This document shows, piece by piece, positions 42,960 to 58,776 of a stretch of 64,000 nucleotides of DNA. Both the position numbers and the translations under genes were made by a program. The stretch is from Diphasiastrum complanatum (taxonomy: Eukaryota > Streptophyta > Lycopodiopsida > Lycopodiales > Lycopodiaceae). Location: assembly GCA_029204225.1 (NCBI GenBank), contig CM055106.1, positions 22,387,285-22,451,284 on the forward strand, in the 5' to 3' direction. The stretch's first letter is position 1; every line of letters begins with the position of its first letter. The notes beneath the pieces are model-generated. The model worked only from the letters and a program-made list of their open reading frames with translations. It was not told the DNA's origin and did not search any database.

Positions 42960-45900
42960 GCGGTATCATAGCTTGGCTTTGCATCAATTGGAAGGTGGAG
43001 TTGCTTCTTGTTTTGTCCCAACTTTTTGGTGGTTTCTCATTTTTGGACTAGAAATGGGCTATAAGAACCATAATTGACTAAAATCAAAACTTGTAGTGCT
43101 TGCATGTAATGGATTTATAGGGATTTAGGTCTAATTGCACTTAAATTGTAGTTTTGATCCACAAATTTTGGTCAAAATTGGTCAAAAAAAATGGCTTTTG
43201 GACTAATTTTGGGGTTTTTCATAAAATTCATGGCCAATACTTTGCATGCACGTTTTTAGAGGTGTGATGAAGCTGTCCTAAGGCTTTCATGAAGTTTGTT
43301 TAGGATTGGACATTATTAAGGGTCTCAAAAAGTCAAAAAATAGTGTATTTTTGGGGACATTTGAGCATGAATTACTCTCATATGCTGGTCTGAACCTCAG
43401 ACCTGTATGCATGTTTGGATACATGGTACGTGCATGTTCATTAGATTGATGAGAGAAAATTTCATGCACGAAGTTATTTTTAGCAATTCTAGTTCAAAAA
43501 GCTGATTTTGCAATTTCTAGGCAATTTACGTAAAAAAATTGATTTTTTTGGAAATCGCTGATGGTTTATGATAAAAGCTCTAAATAATCAGAGAATAATA
43601 AACTATCGCTCTGATACCATGCTGGGGAAGCTTATGAAAGGGGTGAGAAGCAATTCCCTTGGTGCATGCACTACTGATAGCTAAGTAGGTGAACACAATA
43701 GTAAAATCAAGTTTAGAGCTAGGTGCACGGTGATATATGATGCATGCCGTATGTTTTGGAATCCTTTCAGAATGTGATGGTAGCTGTGAAACTGCTAAGT
43801 CGATGCTTTAGATCGATTTTCATAGTTTAGGTCCATATCGAACGGAATGTGAAAATCCTAGTTTACGTAAAATTTGAAGTAACCATGGATGTTTTGGATT
43901 GGTTGAAATTCGTTGGTTGTTGATCAAACAGAAATAGCTTGTAAAGTGAATGATCTTACTGAGTTGAAATCAATCAGTTTTTAAGGTCACAGTTCCTTTC
44001 ACTTTTAGTTGCAGATTTTGAAATTTGTCAACTAATTGGAGCATTTCTTGTTTTTTTGGGATCAGTAAAAGACCAAGTATAACGCAAATCTTATTGGAAC
44101 AATTTTTATGTTGATCCACATGGGGATGTGCCATTGATTGAGTGCGGCACTCAACAAGTTGAACAATCAAAATAGTCTGGTTCATTAGTAGTCAAAGTAC
44201 TATTGATACCAAATTGATCTTATTCCTAGTACAAATTTGGGGCTTTCGGTCTAAACCATTTTTGGAAGGGAGGAAAGAGATGAAGCCTAGGGGGTAGTTG
44301 ATTGGTTTATCCAGTCGATCAGTTTTGTTAATCTACTTTCCATTCCTGAAGTAAAACTGATAGCAAATGAGAATAACAATTGGGAATTAATTAAAAAGAC
44401 TGCCTCTGGGAATTTGGACTCCTTTTCCCCAGTGTTAATTGGAATTTTGAAAAATTGAAGATTCTAAGGGAAAAGTGAGTGGCAAGTCAGAATCCATTTA
44501 TGGCACCATCTCTGTTTTGCAATTGGGTTTGGATCTTTCAAGTGATGGCAGATGAAAGGTGTTCCATACATGAATCTAGTAATTTAGATTCTATTTGTGC
44601 CATTATAGAGTGTTCTTTTATATTGACTGTGACAACCAAGAGAAATTCTAACCTGTAAAAGAATTAAGTTTTTTTTACCGATTCTGAAATAGATATTGGA
44701 TATCTAGGACAGTATGTATTCAGTTTATTAAGATCCATGTTCCTTTTGTATTAGTGAAAACACTTGAGGCATTTCATCTATACTTGAATGATACATTTTT
44801 GTCTCGTCCATGATGGGGTATAATGTGGAGTGGTATTCTTTTGGTAACACTTAAGGAGCATGAGGGATTTCAATGGTTAGATGTATCTTCTAAAATTGGT
44901 TGTGATTCTGATCCTATAGTTGGATATAGGATAGCCAAATAGTCTTTTTGACTTTTTGGGCGAAACAGATCTAGATGTAGAGGAATCTTGGAGGAAAAGT
45001 TAGTGGTATGGGACATCAGTGATTCCAAAGGAGATTTCTTGGGTGAGAATGATCTGTACACTACCGGTTAGTAAATATTGTAATGGCCATACTAATAGTG
45101 AAATCCATTGGTTTTTTGTTTTGGGTATTTTGGGAAATTATGAGATATAGATCAATCCCAAATGGTATCTCATTATTTACAAAATCTAGAAGCCCTGAAA
45201 TCTACTTTTCTATTATGTTAAACCTCTACTTTTTAGAAAATTCTTAAATACAAGACAATTGGACTGGGATTCATATAATTCCTTCCACTGTAGAACTTGG
45301 TTTTGAAGGACTGAAAAGTTATATGAGATTATACTTCCATTTATGATTTGTGAATATGGCTCAGAATCTATTGATGTTTTTAATTGATTCATTGGAGTTT
45401 AGACTTTCTAAACCCAAATGTCAATATCTATTTGATAGTTGATTATTGAGATGTAATATTTCTATCACTCAGGATAAGATATTCTATGATTTTGAGGAAC
45501 AAGTCTGGTGTGTAATAGTATTGGATACTAATTACTGACTTTTTTAAATCTTTGATATCTTATACGTTGTCTCCGGAGAAATTTTTAATTGAAATTATGG
45601 AGTTTCTTTTAAAAGGGAGAAAATATAAGATAGGAATAAGACTTTCGATGAATCAGCCGGTTGCATAGTCTTTAAAAAAAAAATCCAGTATGTGTGCAAA
45701 GGTAGAACTATCCAGCTGAAATAGAGGAATTCTCAAAGTGATTATTTTGAATAATCTTGAACTAGAGGAGTTTTGGAGATGCTAAGTTGTGAGATATTCA
45801 TGAATATAGGAAGTAGTGATAAAGATTAAATTAAGGTTCACTGATTGTTGCCAAGGAACATTTTCTTATGGATTGGATCAGAGGAATAAAGCTTTAACCT

Positions 45901-48111
45901 TAACCTTATGTCCAAAGATGTCTGTATAAGTTGGCCTAATCTTGGTTGTACACTAAGATCTATAGTAGACTGATTGGTTGAAGAAATTTTGTTAATAAGA
46001 GCTAGACGGTTGGAAAACTTGTGATGTGGAACTATTCACTTCAGAGATTATTCAAACATGTTATTTACTCATGAGAAATAGAGTTTGTTTGTAACTAAGT
46101 TGTAAGATTCTCGGTGAGTTTATGTGAGTAACATATGCGGATTACGGATATCTGCCAGTTTATAGCCTATGTTTATGTATAGGAACATAGTTCGATATGT
46201 TGCTTATGTACATCTTAATCTTGTGGATCTACTATGTGTTTCCTATGTACTGAGTTTATATTGTATACTTAAACTAGTTAGAGTGCATAGACATATGAAC
46301 AAGTAATGTGTGGAACAGTTACTTATAGGTTAATAATTCTTTCTATAGAAAGGATAATTCATTAACTTATTGATGGTTTGGATGAGGATCTAAATATAGT
46401 ATTGTTTCAAAATTTATGATTCGACACCTAGACATTTAATATTTTTGAATCATTTACAATTGAATTGAGTAATTGGATTACTCCTAAATTGAAGTTAATT
46501 GGTGAAATAAGCAATGTGAAGAGAATTTACTAGGAACTGCTTATTTTGATCTATGTTGCTTATAAGACACATAAGTTTGTGAGTCATCAGGATTCATCTA
46601 TGAGATTTGTGTGCATAGGATATAGAAGATTAATGATATAGAATATTTCTTGAATGAGAAATATATCCTAAGTTATTGACTGAATCCTAGTGAACTCATA
46701 TTGGATGACAGAGTCTAACTAATATAAAGGATAACCACTGAATTCAGTTGGAATTTAGCAGAACTTTGTAGATGTTGTTCTAGGTGATTGTCTGAAGTTT
46801 ATCATTGTTAAACATGAGTGCTTTAATGGTGTTTAATTACTTAATTGTCTGTAGAATTTGGAACTCATAGTCTAGTTACGAATCAAGTTGGAAGAATATT
46901 CTTGGAATCCAATAATTTCCTTGGGAAAAAGATTTCAGAATGCTTCTTATATTTCCTGAATGATATGTTGTACATATACTCCAGTATCTTTTAATGATTA
47001 ACTATGGTTTTGGAATCCTGTAAATTATGATTGACGAATCATAAGATTCTAAATATTTATGATTGACAGATCATATAGATTGATACTTAAGGTCATTAAA
47101 AGAATATAAGGAAATGTGAGAATTCTTAAGATAATGAGTAATTCTTGATCAATTGGGAGAGTCAAGGATTTAGATCTGTTATTTGAACTCTAGATTTCTT
47201 TAGTCTAATTCATATTTGAGATTATGTGCATCTCACATGCATTTCATTAAGTAATTGCTTACTTATGAGGAGTTTGCTTACCTTTATAGATTGTAGTCAA
47301 GGAATGCTTGTATACTGTTTTCAGCCTGAAATCTTCGGTTAATTAGGAGCAGTTAAGTTTATCATCATGATTGAATGGTTACTATTAGCTTGCATATGTT
47401 GCTAGGAATAGAGCGCTTAACTCAAGAGAGTATCTGGGGTACTCAGGACTGAGTTAGTGTCATTTTTATCTTGATGGATCTCCTAGAGATTTTGGTAGGA
47501 TGAATTGTTGTACCTTAGTTTTGTTTGGAAAAAATCTAAGTGTATTGGTACCAAGAAGCATTTATGATAGTTCTGCAAGTGGATAGTCTTGAACTATACT
47601 TGTTTGGATCTTTAATTTTGAACATTGATTTCCAATGAAAGGTGACATTTCACCTAGTGGTTCATGTAAATTGAGGCTAGTGAAGGTGAGGCTACTAGAT
47701 TTGAGAGAATCAGGCCCAATAGGAAAAAATTATCATTTAGTGTACTTCTAAAGGCAAATATGGAAGTAGTTGAATGTAGAGATAGTTAATTGGAGAATTA
47801 TTCCATCACTAAGTACTTATTTGATATTGAAGTCAGACTACGAATTGATTTTCAGGGTAAATGTGAAATTTAAAAGATTGATTTATATATTGAAGATTGT
47901 ACCCAATTGGAAGCCTAATCACTCAATGTACCTTTGGACTCTGAAAGAGTACTCTGAATTAGAGATAAACAATTGAGAAATTGTTTTATCTTTGAGTGCT
48001 TGATTAGGTTGGTTGGTCAGATTGAGGATAATGATTCATGTAAAAGAATTAAAAGCATACAAATTCCCTAACAACTCATTTTGAGGACATAACTGGTTTA
48101 AGGGGGAAGAA

Positions 48112-48576
48112 TGTTATGTCCATGTCCAGTATGAGGGATTGGAATAATTCCTGACATGGATAGTCGGTCACTCTAGTGTATGTGGTTATTAGTTATGCCT
48201 CGTCATTCCACGCTTGGCTAGTAAAGTAATTAATAATCATATGAGGGCCCAAACCTATAATTGGACATAGGAGCAGTTGCATGGTGTTTGACTGTTATAA
48301 TTCAAGAATAGGAGGTCGATTGCTATTCCAGGTTGCATGGGAATCCTAAGATGAATATTCTCTCCTCATGGGAAACTCGCCCATCTACCTATTGGATTTT
48401 CTGATCCGTGTAGCCAGGAGCCCCTCCTCTATTGCATTCATTCACCATGGCATGGGGGTGAAGTGGTTAGGGTATTGACTAGCCATTTCCTATTGGTTGG
48501 GTGGTTTTGCTCCACAGGTGTCCTTTTGGTTGCATGCAACAGGATCCAGTCAGATCTTCACTAGGCAATCTTTACA
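48112..48576 (+). repeat. 3' LTR (465 bp)
   Basis: It starts TGTTATGTCC directly after the polypurine tract and ends ATCTTTACA, then CTATC. Confidence 0.9.
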
Positions 48577-48581
48577 CTATC

Positions 48582-50190
48582 ATTGGCTTGTAGCAGACCA
48601 AGATGAGTATATTCCACCCATCAATTTGCCTTCAAACACCATCACAAAATCACATAGTTGTGATGGCATGAATGGGGTTGTTACCAATTTGTTTCTAGAA
48701 GCATGCAAAATCTTGAGCTAGTCAAGGATTTGCTAGTAAATATTTGCTTCGACATCTTTGAAAATATACCTGTTAAGATACTTTCAATATATGCTCCTAG
48801 CATTGGAAGAAAAATGTTAGTGTCTTGAAGCATTTGCCCATCCTCATTTTTGACAATATGTACTTTAAGCAATTTTAATAGCTATGATGATGATAGAGAT
48901 CAAAGACATTATGCTAATGAATGTAGAAGTTGTTCAAGTTTGAAGCTAGATCTCCACTTTTAGAGGGAGTTCATAGCATCACATTTACCATAGATTTTGA
49001 ACTAAGTACTCTCATTAATAATGTATTAGCTTCAACTCACGAGTTGCCTTCGATGGCATATCCGAATTGTGAAAGCCTTGACTTTAGGACCTTCAAAATA
49101 TCTACAAGCAAAAGAGTTTGCACACTACAAAAGTTAGATTGCTAGAACTCGGATTTTTGAATGCTTCAATTCTTAGCTTTTGATCTAGGCAAGAGCTCTT
49201 GCACACAAGATGCAATCGTCCATCAAAGATAGCCCATTAAAGAGGATATGAGTAAAAAACTAAGGTGAATAATATTAGCTTCAAAACATTCATCAAAATA
49301 CAAGTCAAAAAAATACAAAAGATTTCCTCAACAAGACAAAATTTAGCTTCAAAATTAATCTTTAAAAATTTCTTACAATAAGCTCAAGGTGAGTCTATAT
49401 ATGGTGGAGTAGCTTGAGGCTGGCTCAGTTTGATTTGGCATGTGTGAGCTGCCCCTCATCATTTACTAACTTGCTACTTTACTTGTACCAATTTTGGTCC
49501 AATCATAACATACTTCCTAAAACACCTCCAAAAGACCTAGAAATGTGATTGGTCGACTTATCATAGAATTTTGATAGGTCCAACCTAATCATGAAAAATG
49601 GACCTATTAAAACTAAGCCTACTATTATGTTGGACACTTAGTGGGTCCCGCCACTAAAGTAATATATGGCTAAGCTTACTAAGTAGGCCCCACCACATTA
49701 CACTGTATAGTTAGAGTAATAAGTGCGAGAACATTGGCTTCCTATGTCTATAAGCCCAACCAAATGAGCATGCATTGCAATAGGTTGTGTAGAACTTGTA
49801 GAACTAGGAATAAGTGACTTGGGTATTAAATATTTAAAAAATTCTGAAAATCAAGTTCACATGGTTCTAAGTTGGAGAAATTCACATGATTCATGTGAGG
49901 ACCCTCTCACTCCAAATTGAACTCACATGATTCATGTGAGGGGCACCCCTCTCAATTTGGAACCATTGGATATTTTGTGAAGGGCTTGGATTAGGATCCT
50001 TGGCATTTAGAAGTAGCCAATCAGTGATCATGGGCAGGGCAAGGGTGCAAGTGCCTCCACTATTGTACTTTAATTTCTTGATTAGTTTCTTGTGTGGTTA
50101 AAGGGTTTGTAAGCTAACTTCACAAGGGAAGCACTATTGCCTTAGGAACGAGACTTATGTGTGACAGGTAATCGAGGCCGCAAAAAAATC
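48582..50190. other. Unassigned sequence, probably including a Gypsy LTR at its right end
   Basis: No coding region is recognised (the frame 48930-49145 has no known domain). The phrase TCACATGATTCATGTGAGG occurs twice near 49890-49940, giving a short repeat. The LTR ending just before 50191 has an unknown left end. Confidence 0.4.
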
Positions 50191-53100
50191 TTGTTGTCAT
50201 TGCTGAGGAGTAGTTAGCATTTCCTTGTTCAGTTAGCTTGCTTGTCACTTTTTGTGTGTATGTCATTTTTTTTGAGTAGTGGTGATGTGCGAGATAGAGT
50301 ACAGCATGGTTTAGTGGTTAGTTTTGCATTTTTTTTTGGTGATGCTTGCTTGTAGGAAATGTGGAGAGAGATTGAGAGTGAGAAGTTTCATATCCAAGCA
50401 CCCAATCCCTTCCATTGGTCCAAGAAAAATCAGAAAAACCACTAATTTTGGCAATATATCTAGAAAAAGGGCCAAAAATACCTAGTACCAGGCCTGATAA
50501 CTCTTTGATCCTTCCAAACTAACCCTCGCCGACCTGGAAATATCTTCTATCACAGCAAAAGAACCTATTGTAAATTAGCAAAGGTTAGTTCCTAACGATT
50601 TTGCCAAAATTGCCAAAAAAATAAAAAATCTTTTGTTAAAAAAGTCCAGAACTTCAAAGTTACTCAAAACCCTCCAAATCAATTTCATTATGGCCATTAG
50701 GAAATTAATTGAGGTTAGGAAGGTTAGTTAGGTGTGTAAAAGCTTCAACAAAGGTTCCAGACACCAAAAATAGCCATAAACAAGAAAAGTGTTGGATTCA
50801 TATCCTCTCCATCCCTATCTTTCTTCTAATCTAGATCCATTCACTAACTGCTGTAAATATCTGTACAGTTGCACACTCTGTAGAATTACACTTGTTATAT
50901 AACAGTTTACAGATATACAAAGAAATTTGTGATAGAATTCTGACGACACGAAAGTGTTCGACCACCTTAGCTATTCGGCATTTGCCACGTTGAACATTTT
51001 GACGACTTTGACTTTCGGCCACTCAGCCATTCTGCCACGTCGACTATCTGTCACCTCGAATATTTTCTATTCGGCCTCGACGACTATTTGGTAATCTTGG
51101 TTGTTTCAAGCTCATAGTTGGTCATCTACCACTCTCAAGTCGAGTCGATCAAAAGGCGGCTGAATTGTACCATCATCACGACCGGGCAGGATATCCAATG
51201 GACTCAAATACTGTCCGAAAGTGACTAACAATAGCACATATTTGCAATGTAGATATTAGCCATTCTTTTAATTAGCTAGCCATTTGTACAAATACCCATC
51301 AACTTATCAGTTGTAAGGTAAATCGACGAATCGAACACTGAACACTCAGAGGGTTGAATCGGTGATTGAACATCCAGAGCACAATTGTTCTTCTTTCTCT
51401 CTGTTATGACAGAGTATTGTCTTAGAAAGAACACGACTCTGTCTGCATTCAGACTGTTATCATTCGCGACTAATTATTAACATTCGTTCCATAATTTGAG
51501 TCGTGTATGTTTTGATTAAATGCTTATATTATTCATGTTCAAATAGATTCATGCTCACAGATAAATTATTTGTAGATTAAACTATTCGTGTGACTGATAA
51601 CATAAGTCAAATTCGTTGTTCTAATCACCGTTCTTAGACGCTTTCCGCTTCCGCACATAAAATCTAAATCTATAACTTAGTGAGTTCGTGCATGGCTATG
51701 AAATCGAGTCTTTCTATCAAGTGACTTCAAAGTTGTGATCAAGTAAGATAGATTTCAATTCGTTCGAATATGATCTGAATACAATAGACATAGTTATATG
51801 TATTAAGGTTTCCGCTTGTCTCTCACTAATATGATGCGCATTGCCTCAAATCCCAACAAAAAGAACCATCGCCAACCTCCATTTCGACAAAAGTTGTTGC
51901 TATCAATCCCTATCGATTTGTTAGTAGCTGCTCTTCCTTGTTCTCAGAAAGTTCAATGAAGGCTATATCAAAGAAAAATTTGGTCGACAAAGGTTCTTAG
52001 CATTCTGATAAAAATCTAAGTCCCAAGAACCCTCCCAACCTTTCCCAACCCTCGCCTATGCATCATCAACCTTCCTAAAAGAGCTAAAATTTCCTTATGA
52101 ACCCTTGTCAAACCATTCTTCGCCAAGAACCCCCATCACCAGCTTCTCAATTTAACCCTCCATGCAAGTCAGTGAAGGTTAGCCATTATTGACATAGATT
52201 ATCCATTACTAGAACTTGGATGATGGTGAAGGTTCCCAGTTCAATTCGATCATGCATACACTTCAGAACCCTCGTTGACCCATTCTTCATCAAGAACCTT
52301 CACTTGACTCCTTGAAGTAGTAAAATACTGAGGTAAACCATATATCAGAAAGGCAAAAGTTCTTCATAAAAATTTCTCAATTTTCTTTTAAAAATTGTCT
52401 CATTTGCTAGTGACTTGACATGCCTCACACACAACTCATATTATTTCATGTTGGGAGTCGGTGCAGGTCGACGCGACCCCCCAGACCTGTGTTAGGGCAT
52501 CACTAGAGACACCCCGAATCCGAGCTACTGAAGCCTCAATAGGGAGGCCCCAACCACCCACATTCGCTACATTGCCAACTATTACTCACTACTAGTACCA
52601 TGCACGTCATTACATCACCCATTTTTTGTGATCAATCCCATTTGAATCCATGCAACATCCATCCGTCTCTCTCAACATTCATCCAATTGTTGCCTAATAA
52701 TATCAGTCACATGTTTTTGCTTCTCTCATTCTAGTTGGACCTACATCCATCCATCACAATTCCCACCCATCATCCACCAATTCTTCCAAGATTCACTTAG
52801 ATCCACTATTGCCATAAACCTCTATTCTATATTGAATCTACACATAGTGAATGAGATTGAGATCTAGTAGAAGATTACCAACAGAAAACCCAAGGCTACT
52901 TCAAGCAGTAGTGGAAGAGATCTGATTAAATCAACAAATTCCAATGGATCAACGAATTCCTATGCCAACGGTACCTCTCCAGGCAGTCAGAAGAACTTCC
53001 ATATTGGAATTTCCCAAGTTTGATGGATCCACTAATTTTATTAGATTCTTGTAGATCTATGGCTAGACATGCGAGATCTGTGGTGAAACCACCCCAGTAG

Positions 53101-53940
53101 AGAAGCTAAAGCTATTTCCAATGTCCCTGATAGGAGCAGCTTTAGATTGGATTTTCAACCAAAAATGAAAAAACAAATAGATTCAAAAGTGGTAAAAGTA
53201 GTCTTGCTCACTAGATTTAAGTCGTAGAAGTGCTTAGAAGATCCGTTTCCTCTGCTTAGCAAAATCAAGATGGAAAAAGGAGAAAGAGTCAGAGACTACA
53301 TCTAATAGATCAAACATCTATGATCCAAGTGTAATATGAAGTTGAATAACTCTCAATTATGTGATCATCATGCGGCTCCTAGCAGGACTACCCATGAGCA
53401 TTTGACACGAGTTTGATAGATGGGAGTAGTATGCCACATTGCATGAAGATATAGAAGTTGCAATGAGGGAAGAAGATGAAGGATCAAATGATGAGTCCAC
53501 ATCAGGATTCATGCCTCGACTCCTTCAATTGCATCAACATCAGTCTCAATGAGCCTATGCAATGAATCACTAATGGAACAGATCATGAAGCTACATAAGC
53601 AATAGATGGAGCAGCTCACAACCCAGTTTGACCAAAAATTGAAGGCTATTCAGAATATTGTAACACCACAATTAGAACTTTATCAGCAATAGCTTGATGG
53701 GATAACATTTGGTGTCCCATATGTACCCATAATCACACTACAAATGAGTGTTTGATATTGAAACAAAACTTGAAGCTAATGCACAGATACTACCATCTGT
53801 GCAATGCACCATGCATGACACCGCTTACTTCTCCTACAATCCACGGATCGTACAACATAAGAGGGCTCAATTCTAGGCCTCTTATAGTTACCATCACATT
53901 CCACCATCCTAGCGCCATTGCCATTGATTCCTTCCATGCT
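50191..53940 (+). mobile_element. Gypsy element remnant: primer site, leader, gag; interrupted by a solo LTR
   Basis: TTGTTGTCATTGCTGAGGAG at 50191-50210 differs from the Gypsy primer site TTGGCGTCGTTGCCGGGGAG at five positions, four of them C-to-T or G-to-A. A long leader follows (to about 52850) with phrases such as CTCGCCGACCTGGAAATATC, similar to the leader in the element at 33022 (GCCGACCTGG). Gag begins at about 52945: MDQRIPMPTVPLQAVRRTS, LEFPKFDGSTNF, EKLKLFPMSLIGAALDWIF. The zinc-knuckle-like WCPICTHNHTTNECLILKQN lies near 53711-53770. Stops are many, and no pol was found after 53940. Confidence 0.7.
50790..51858. mobile_element. Solo LTR, 1069 bp, with AAAAG duplication
   Basis: The sequence starts TGTTGGATT and ends AATCCCAACA, an LTR-type terminal inverted repeat. 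The exact 5 bp AAAAG lies on both sides (50785-50789 and 51859-51863). The surrounding leader sequence continues sensibly across it. There are no coding frames. The Copia-like TGTTGG..CCAACA ends favour a Ty1 origin. Confidence 0.8.
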
Positions 53941-56109
<2,169 letters not shown>

Positions 56110-56279
56110 TGATTCCCTGCTCAAGAGAATCAGTTGGCTAGTTCTTTTGCTTATAGGTTGTGTGACAAAGGAGGAGGAGACATGCAAGCAAAATTTGATC
56201 ACTCACATTTATTGTTTGTTTGCTGTATTTTTCCAGAGAGTTCAGAGTTGGAAGCATGATGGAATCATCTCATTTACAT

Positions 56280-56520
56280 TCTATGTGATTCTTCATGGCT
56301 CATTGAAATGATATTGCAAAATCTTGTGAGGGAGCAAGTCATTGCAAAGGAGGTGGAGCTTCAACATGTGTCTTCAAGGGAATGTGTAGCTGATATCTTC
56401 ACCAAAGCATTGGGAATGTACTTGTTCATGAAGCATAGGACATCACTTGGAGTGTTATCAAAGTCCATGCTAAAACTAGTTGAAGAGGGAGTGTGAAAGA
56501 TTCAACTAGTTTGATCATAT
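56280..56520 (+). pseudogene. Copia RNase H 3' end with polypurine tract and LTR start
   Basis: The frame 56308-56496 encodes NLVREQVIAKEVELQHVSSR and ECVADIFTKALGMYLFMKHR, the Copia RNase H end (V-x-Q-L-A-D-I-F-T-K-x-L). It is followed by GAAGAGGGAG (56481-56490), a polypurine tract, and TGTGAAAGATTCAACTAG from 56491, the likely 3' LTR start. The LTR then contains the GA array at 56736. Its right end is not defined. Confidence 0.75.
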
Positions 56521-56732
56521 TTGCTATATTTCCATATTTGGCATATTGGGGCCAACTTTGTTTTTAGACTTAGAGATTGACTTTTCAAAGTTCATTAGTC
56601 TAAATGTCATTTGAATAAACACTTTTTGAAAGTGTGGGAGAGTTAGAATGCGAGTTTGAGTAGATTCAAATTTGAATGTTGGGTACTTTGAATCTAGACC
56701 CAAAAATAGTAGGGTTAGCATTTTGGAGGGAA

Positions 56733-56863
<131 letters not shown>

Positions 56864-57189
56864 GTGTGGGTGTGTGCACTTATGTTGACAATGTGATTCT
56901 TGCATTTTAATTCATCCATTTTTACAATTAGTGTTCATATCCTCTGCTACATTGATCAAAGGGTGATAATGACAAACGGCCTACAAAATAAACCCATAAG
57001 CAAACCTTCAAACAAACATGAGAAATTTATAAGGTTTTCTTCACTTTAGATATATAAGAAGCTGTAAGATATGCCAAAAAAACAAAAAGAGATTTTGGAT
57101 TTTAGAGCTCAATAAATGAACAAGAAAATAGACAAAAATTCTAAATTGGAAGAGAAATAACTATAAATATACAAACATTCTCAAGTAGA

Positions 57190-57324
<135 letters not shown>

Positions 57325-57382
57325 AAAGAATCTCATATTTCAGACTATTTTACAAAAACTATAAGTAATTGTACAAACCAAC

Positions 57383-57727
57383 CTGATTCCAAATAGGTTT
57401 CTTGTCTTTGCTTGCTAGTGTCATCAACCTAATTGCTGAGATGCTATCTGAAATCTCCATCAAGTGAAGGAGACATACTTTGAGAGACTTTTTCTTCTGT
57501 CCTTTCATCATTAGAGTGATATCTATTATGGCTGGAAGCTGATGAGGTCCTTGAGCACATATCAACATACAAATGGAGTCTTTTTCATCCTTCATGTCAA
57601 GTTTTCTTCGTGGGTATTGTTTGAAGTCTTGTATTGGCTTATAAAGATAGATTACCATTGGAGTGGTAATGAATGTTGTAAACAAGGCCATGATTACCAT
57701 AATTGCAAACAACTCTTCGTTAATGAC
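57383..57727 (-). CDS. CHX cation/H+ exchanger, exon before the last (final helix and linker)
   Basis: 115 codons, phase 0 at both ends, acceptor TTTTTTTCAG and donor CAG/GTTGGT. It encodes VINEELFAIMVIMALFTTFI (last membrane helix, where family members read V-x-(N/D)-(D/E)-x-(F/L)-A-I-x-V-x-M-A-L-x-T-T-F-I-T-T-P), then TTPMVIYLYKP, a basic linker, and the start of the first cytosolic half (SICMLICAQGPHQLPAIIDI, LLHLMEISDSISAIRLM). The order and spacing are as in CHX15-20-type proteins. It is separated from the final exon by 16.6 kb. Confidence 0.9.
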
Positions 57728-57875
57728 CTGAAAAAAATGTATGTTATTCACATCTATCTACATTTTGATTTCTAATTAAGATTAAGTCTTTAGAATACAA
57801 AGCTTTATAGTCATTCCACATCAAACAATCTTTAATATTATGAACCTTTGTAGAAGCATAAGACAACTTACTCAC

Positions 57876-58048
57876 TTTTCTGTTAAGACCAATATTAAGA
57901 ATAATAAGCTCAATAAGCCCCTTGGTGCTCATTAAAAAACCGAGTGTCAAGGAGGTTCGCATTTTGAGTCCGTTCATTTTAGCTACTATCATAGTAGTGA
58001 GTACCTTTCCAAAGCATGCAATGATGATCACAAGTACCAAGACACCAA
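57876..58048 (-). CDS. CHX cation/H+ exchanger, internal exon (penultimate helices)
   Basis: 173 nt: phase 1 at the start (acceptor TTTCAATGTGCAG) and phase 0 at the end (donor AAAA/GTGAGT). It encodes VGVLVLVIIIACFGKVLTTM, then LTLGFLMSTKGLIELIILNI. The T-L-G-F-L-M-x-T-K-G-L-x-E-L-I-x-L-N-I segment is the best-conserved CHX signature. It joins in frame to the exon at 57383-57727 across a 148 bp intron (57728-57875). Confidence 0.9.
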
Positions 58049-58649
58049 CTGCACATTGAAAAGGACTTTGAAGGTCATGAAAAGACTTTGAACTTTGTAA
58101 AGGCATTTCCATTTTGAGAAAATTAATTTGTGGATTGATTTGCAAATGTGCTAGACATAAATAGTTAGAAAAATTTCATGTAGTGATTATCTAAATCATA
58201 GATTGTACATATGCGGTATTTATTAATCTTGACTATAGACTAAATGCCTTTGTTTGTAAAGTTAAAAATAGTCTTATAAGTTTTCTTTTGGAATTTCCCA
58301 CTCTCTTTTCCTCGTGCATAGAACTTGTGAGTTTTTTCATGTGTCATCTAGATAGTGACTTTACCCCATTTTAACAAAGTAAGAAACACTTCAAATTTGT
58401 AGCATAACTTTCAACAACTTCAAACGATCAATGGATCTTCTTTCTATCAAAGTAAAAAATACCAAAATTTTGTAAAAGTCATAACATGCTATGATTTCTA
58501 TAGCATCAAAGTTTCATTTCACTTTAAGCAAATGATATTTTGTCTACATAGGCATGATATCTTCCCTAATACATCTAATCTCGAGTGTCATTTTAGTAGA
58601 GCACAAAGTAAGAGATCTCATTTGTTCATCTACATGAAGAATTATTGGG

Positions 58650-58771
<122 letters not shown>

Positions 58772-58776
58772 CTCAC

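Larger units (their letters stand above)
42484..48576 (+). mobile_element. Complete, decayed LTR retrotransposon with CTATC duplication
   Basis: 5' LTR at 42484-42959 and 3' LTR at 48112-48576, both TGTTA..TTTACA, differ at about 35 positions by eye (about 8%) plus two indels. The target duplication CTATC is exact (42479-42483, 48577-48581). A polypurine tract AAGGGGGAAGAA (48100-48111) precedes the 3' LTR, and a primer-site relative CGGTATCATAGC (42961-42972) follows the 5' LTR, so it reads rightward. The internal 5.15 kb is AT-rich and full of stops; I could not assign any gag or pol domain with confidence. A stretch near 46560-46630 faintly recalls the Copia integrase C-terminus. Superfamily unproven. 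Confidence 0.9.

Noticed and set aside
43600-43630. GCTCTGATACCATGC as a minus-strand Copia primer site within the LTR element
   Set aside because: There is no LTR edge, gag or duplication around it; it may be chance or a very short nested remnant, and the context gives no support.
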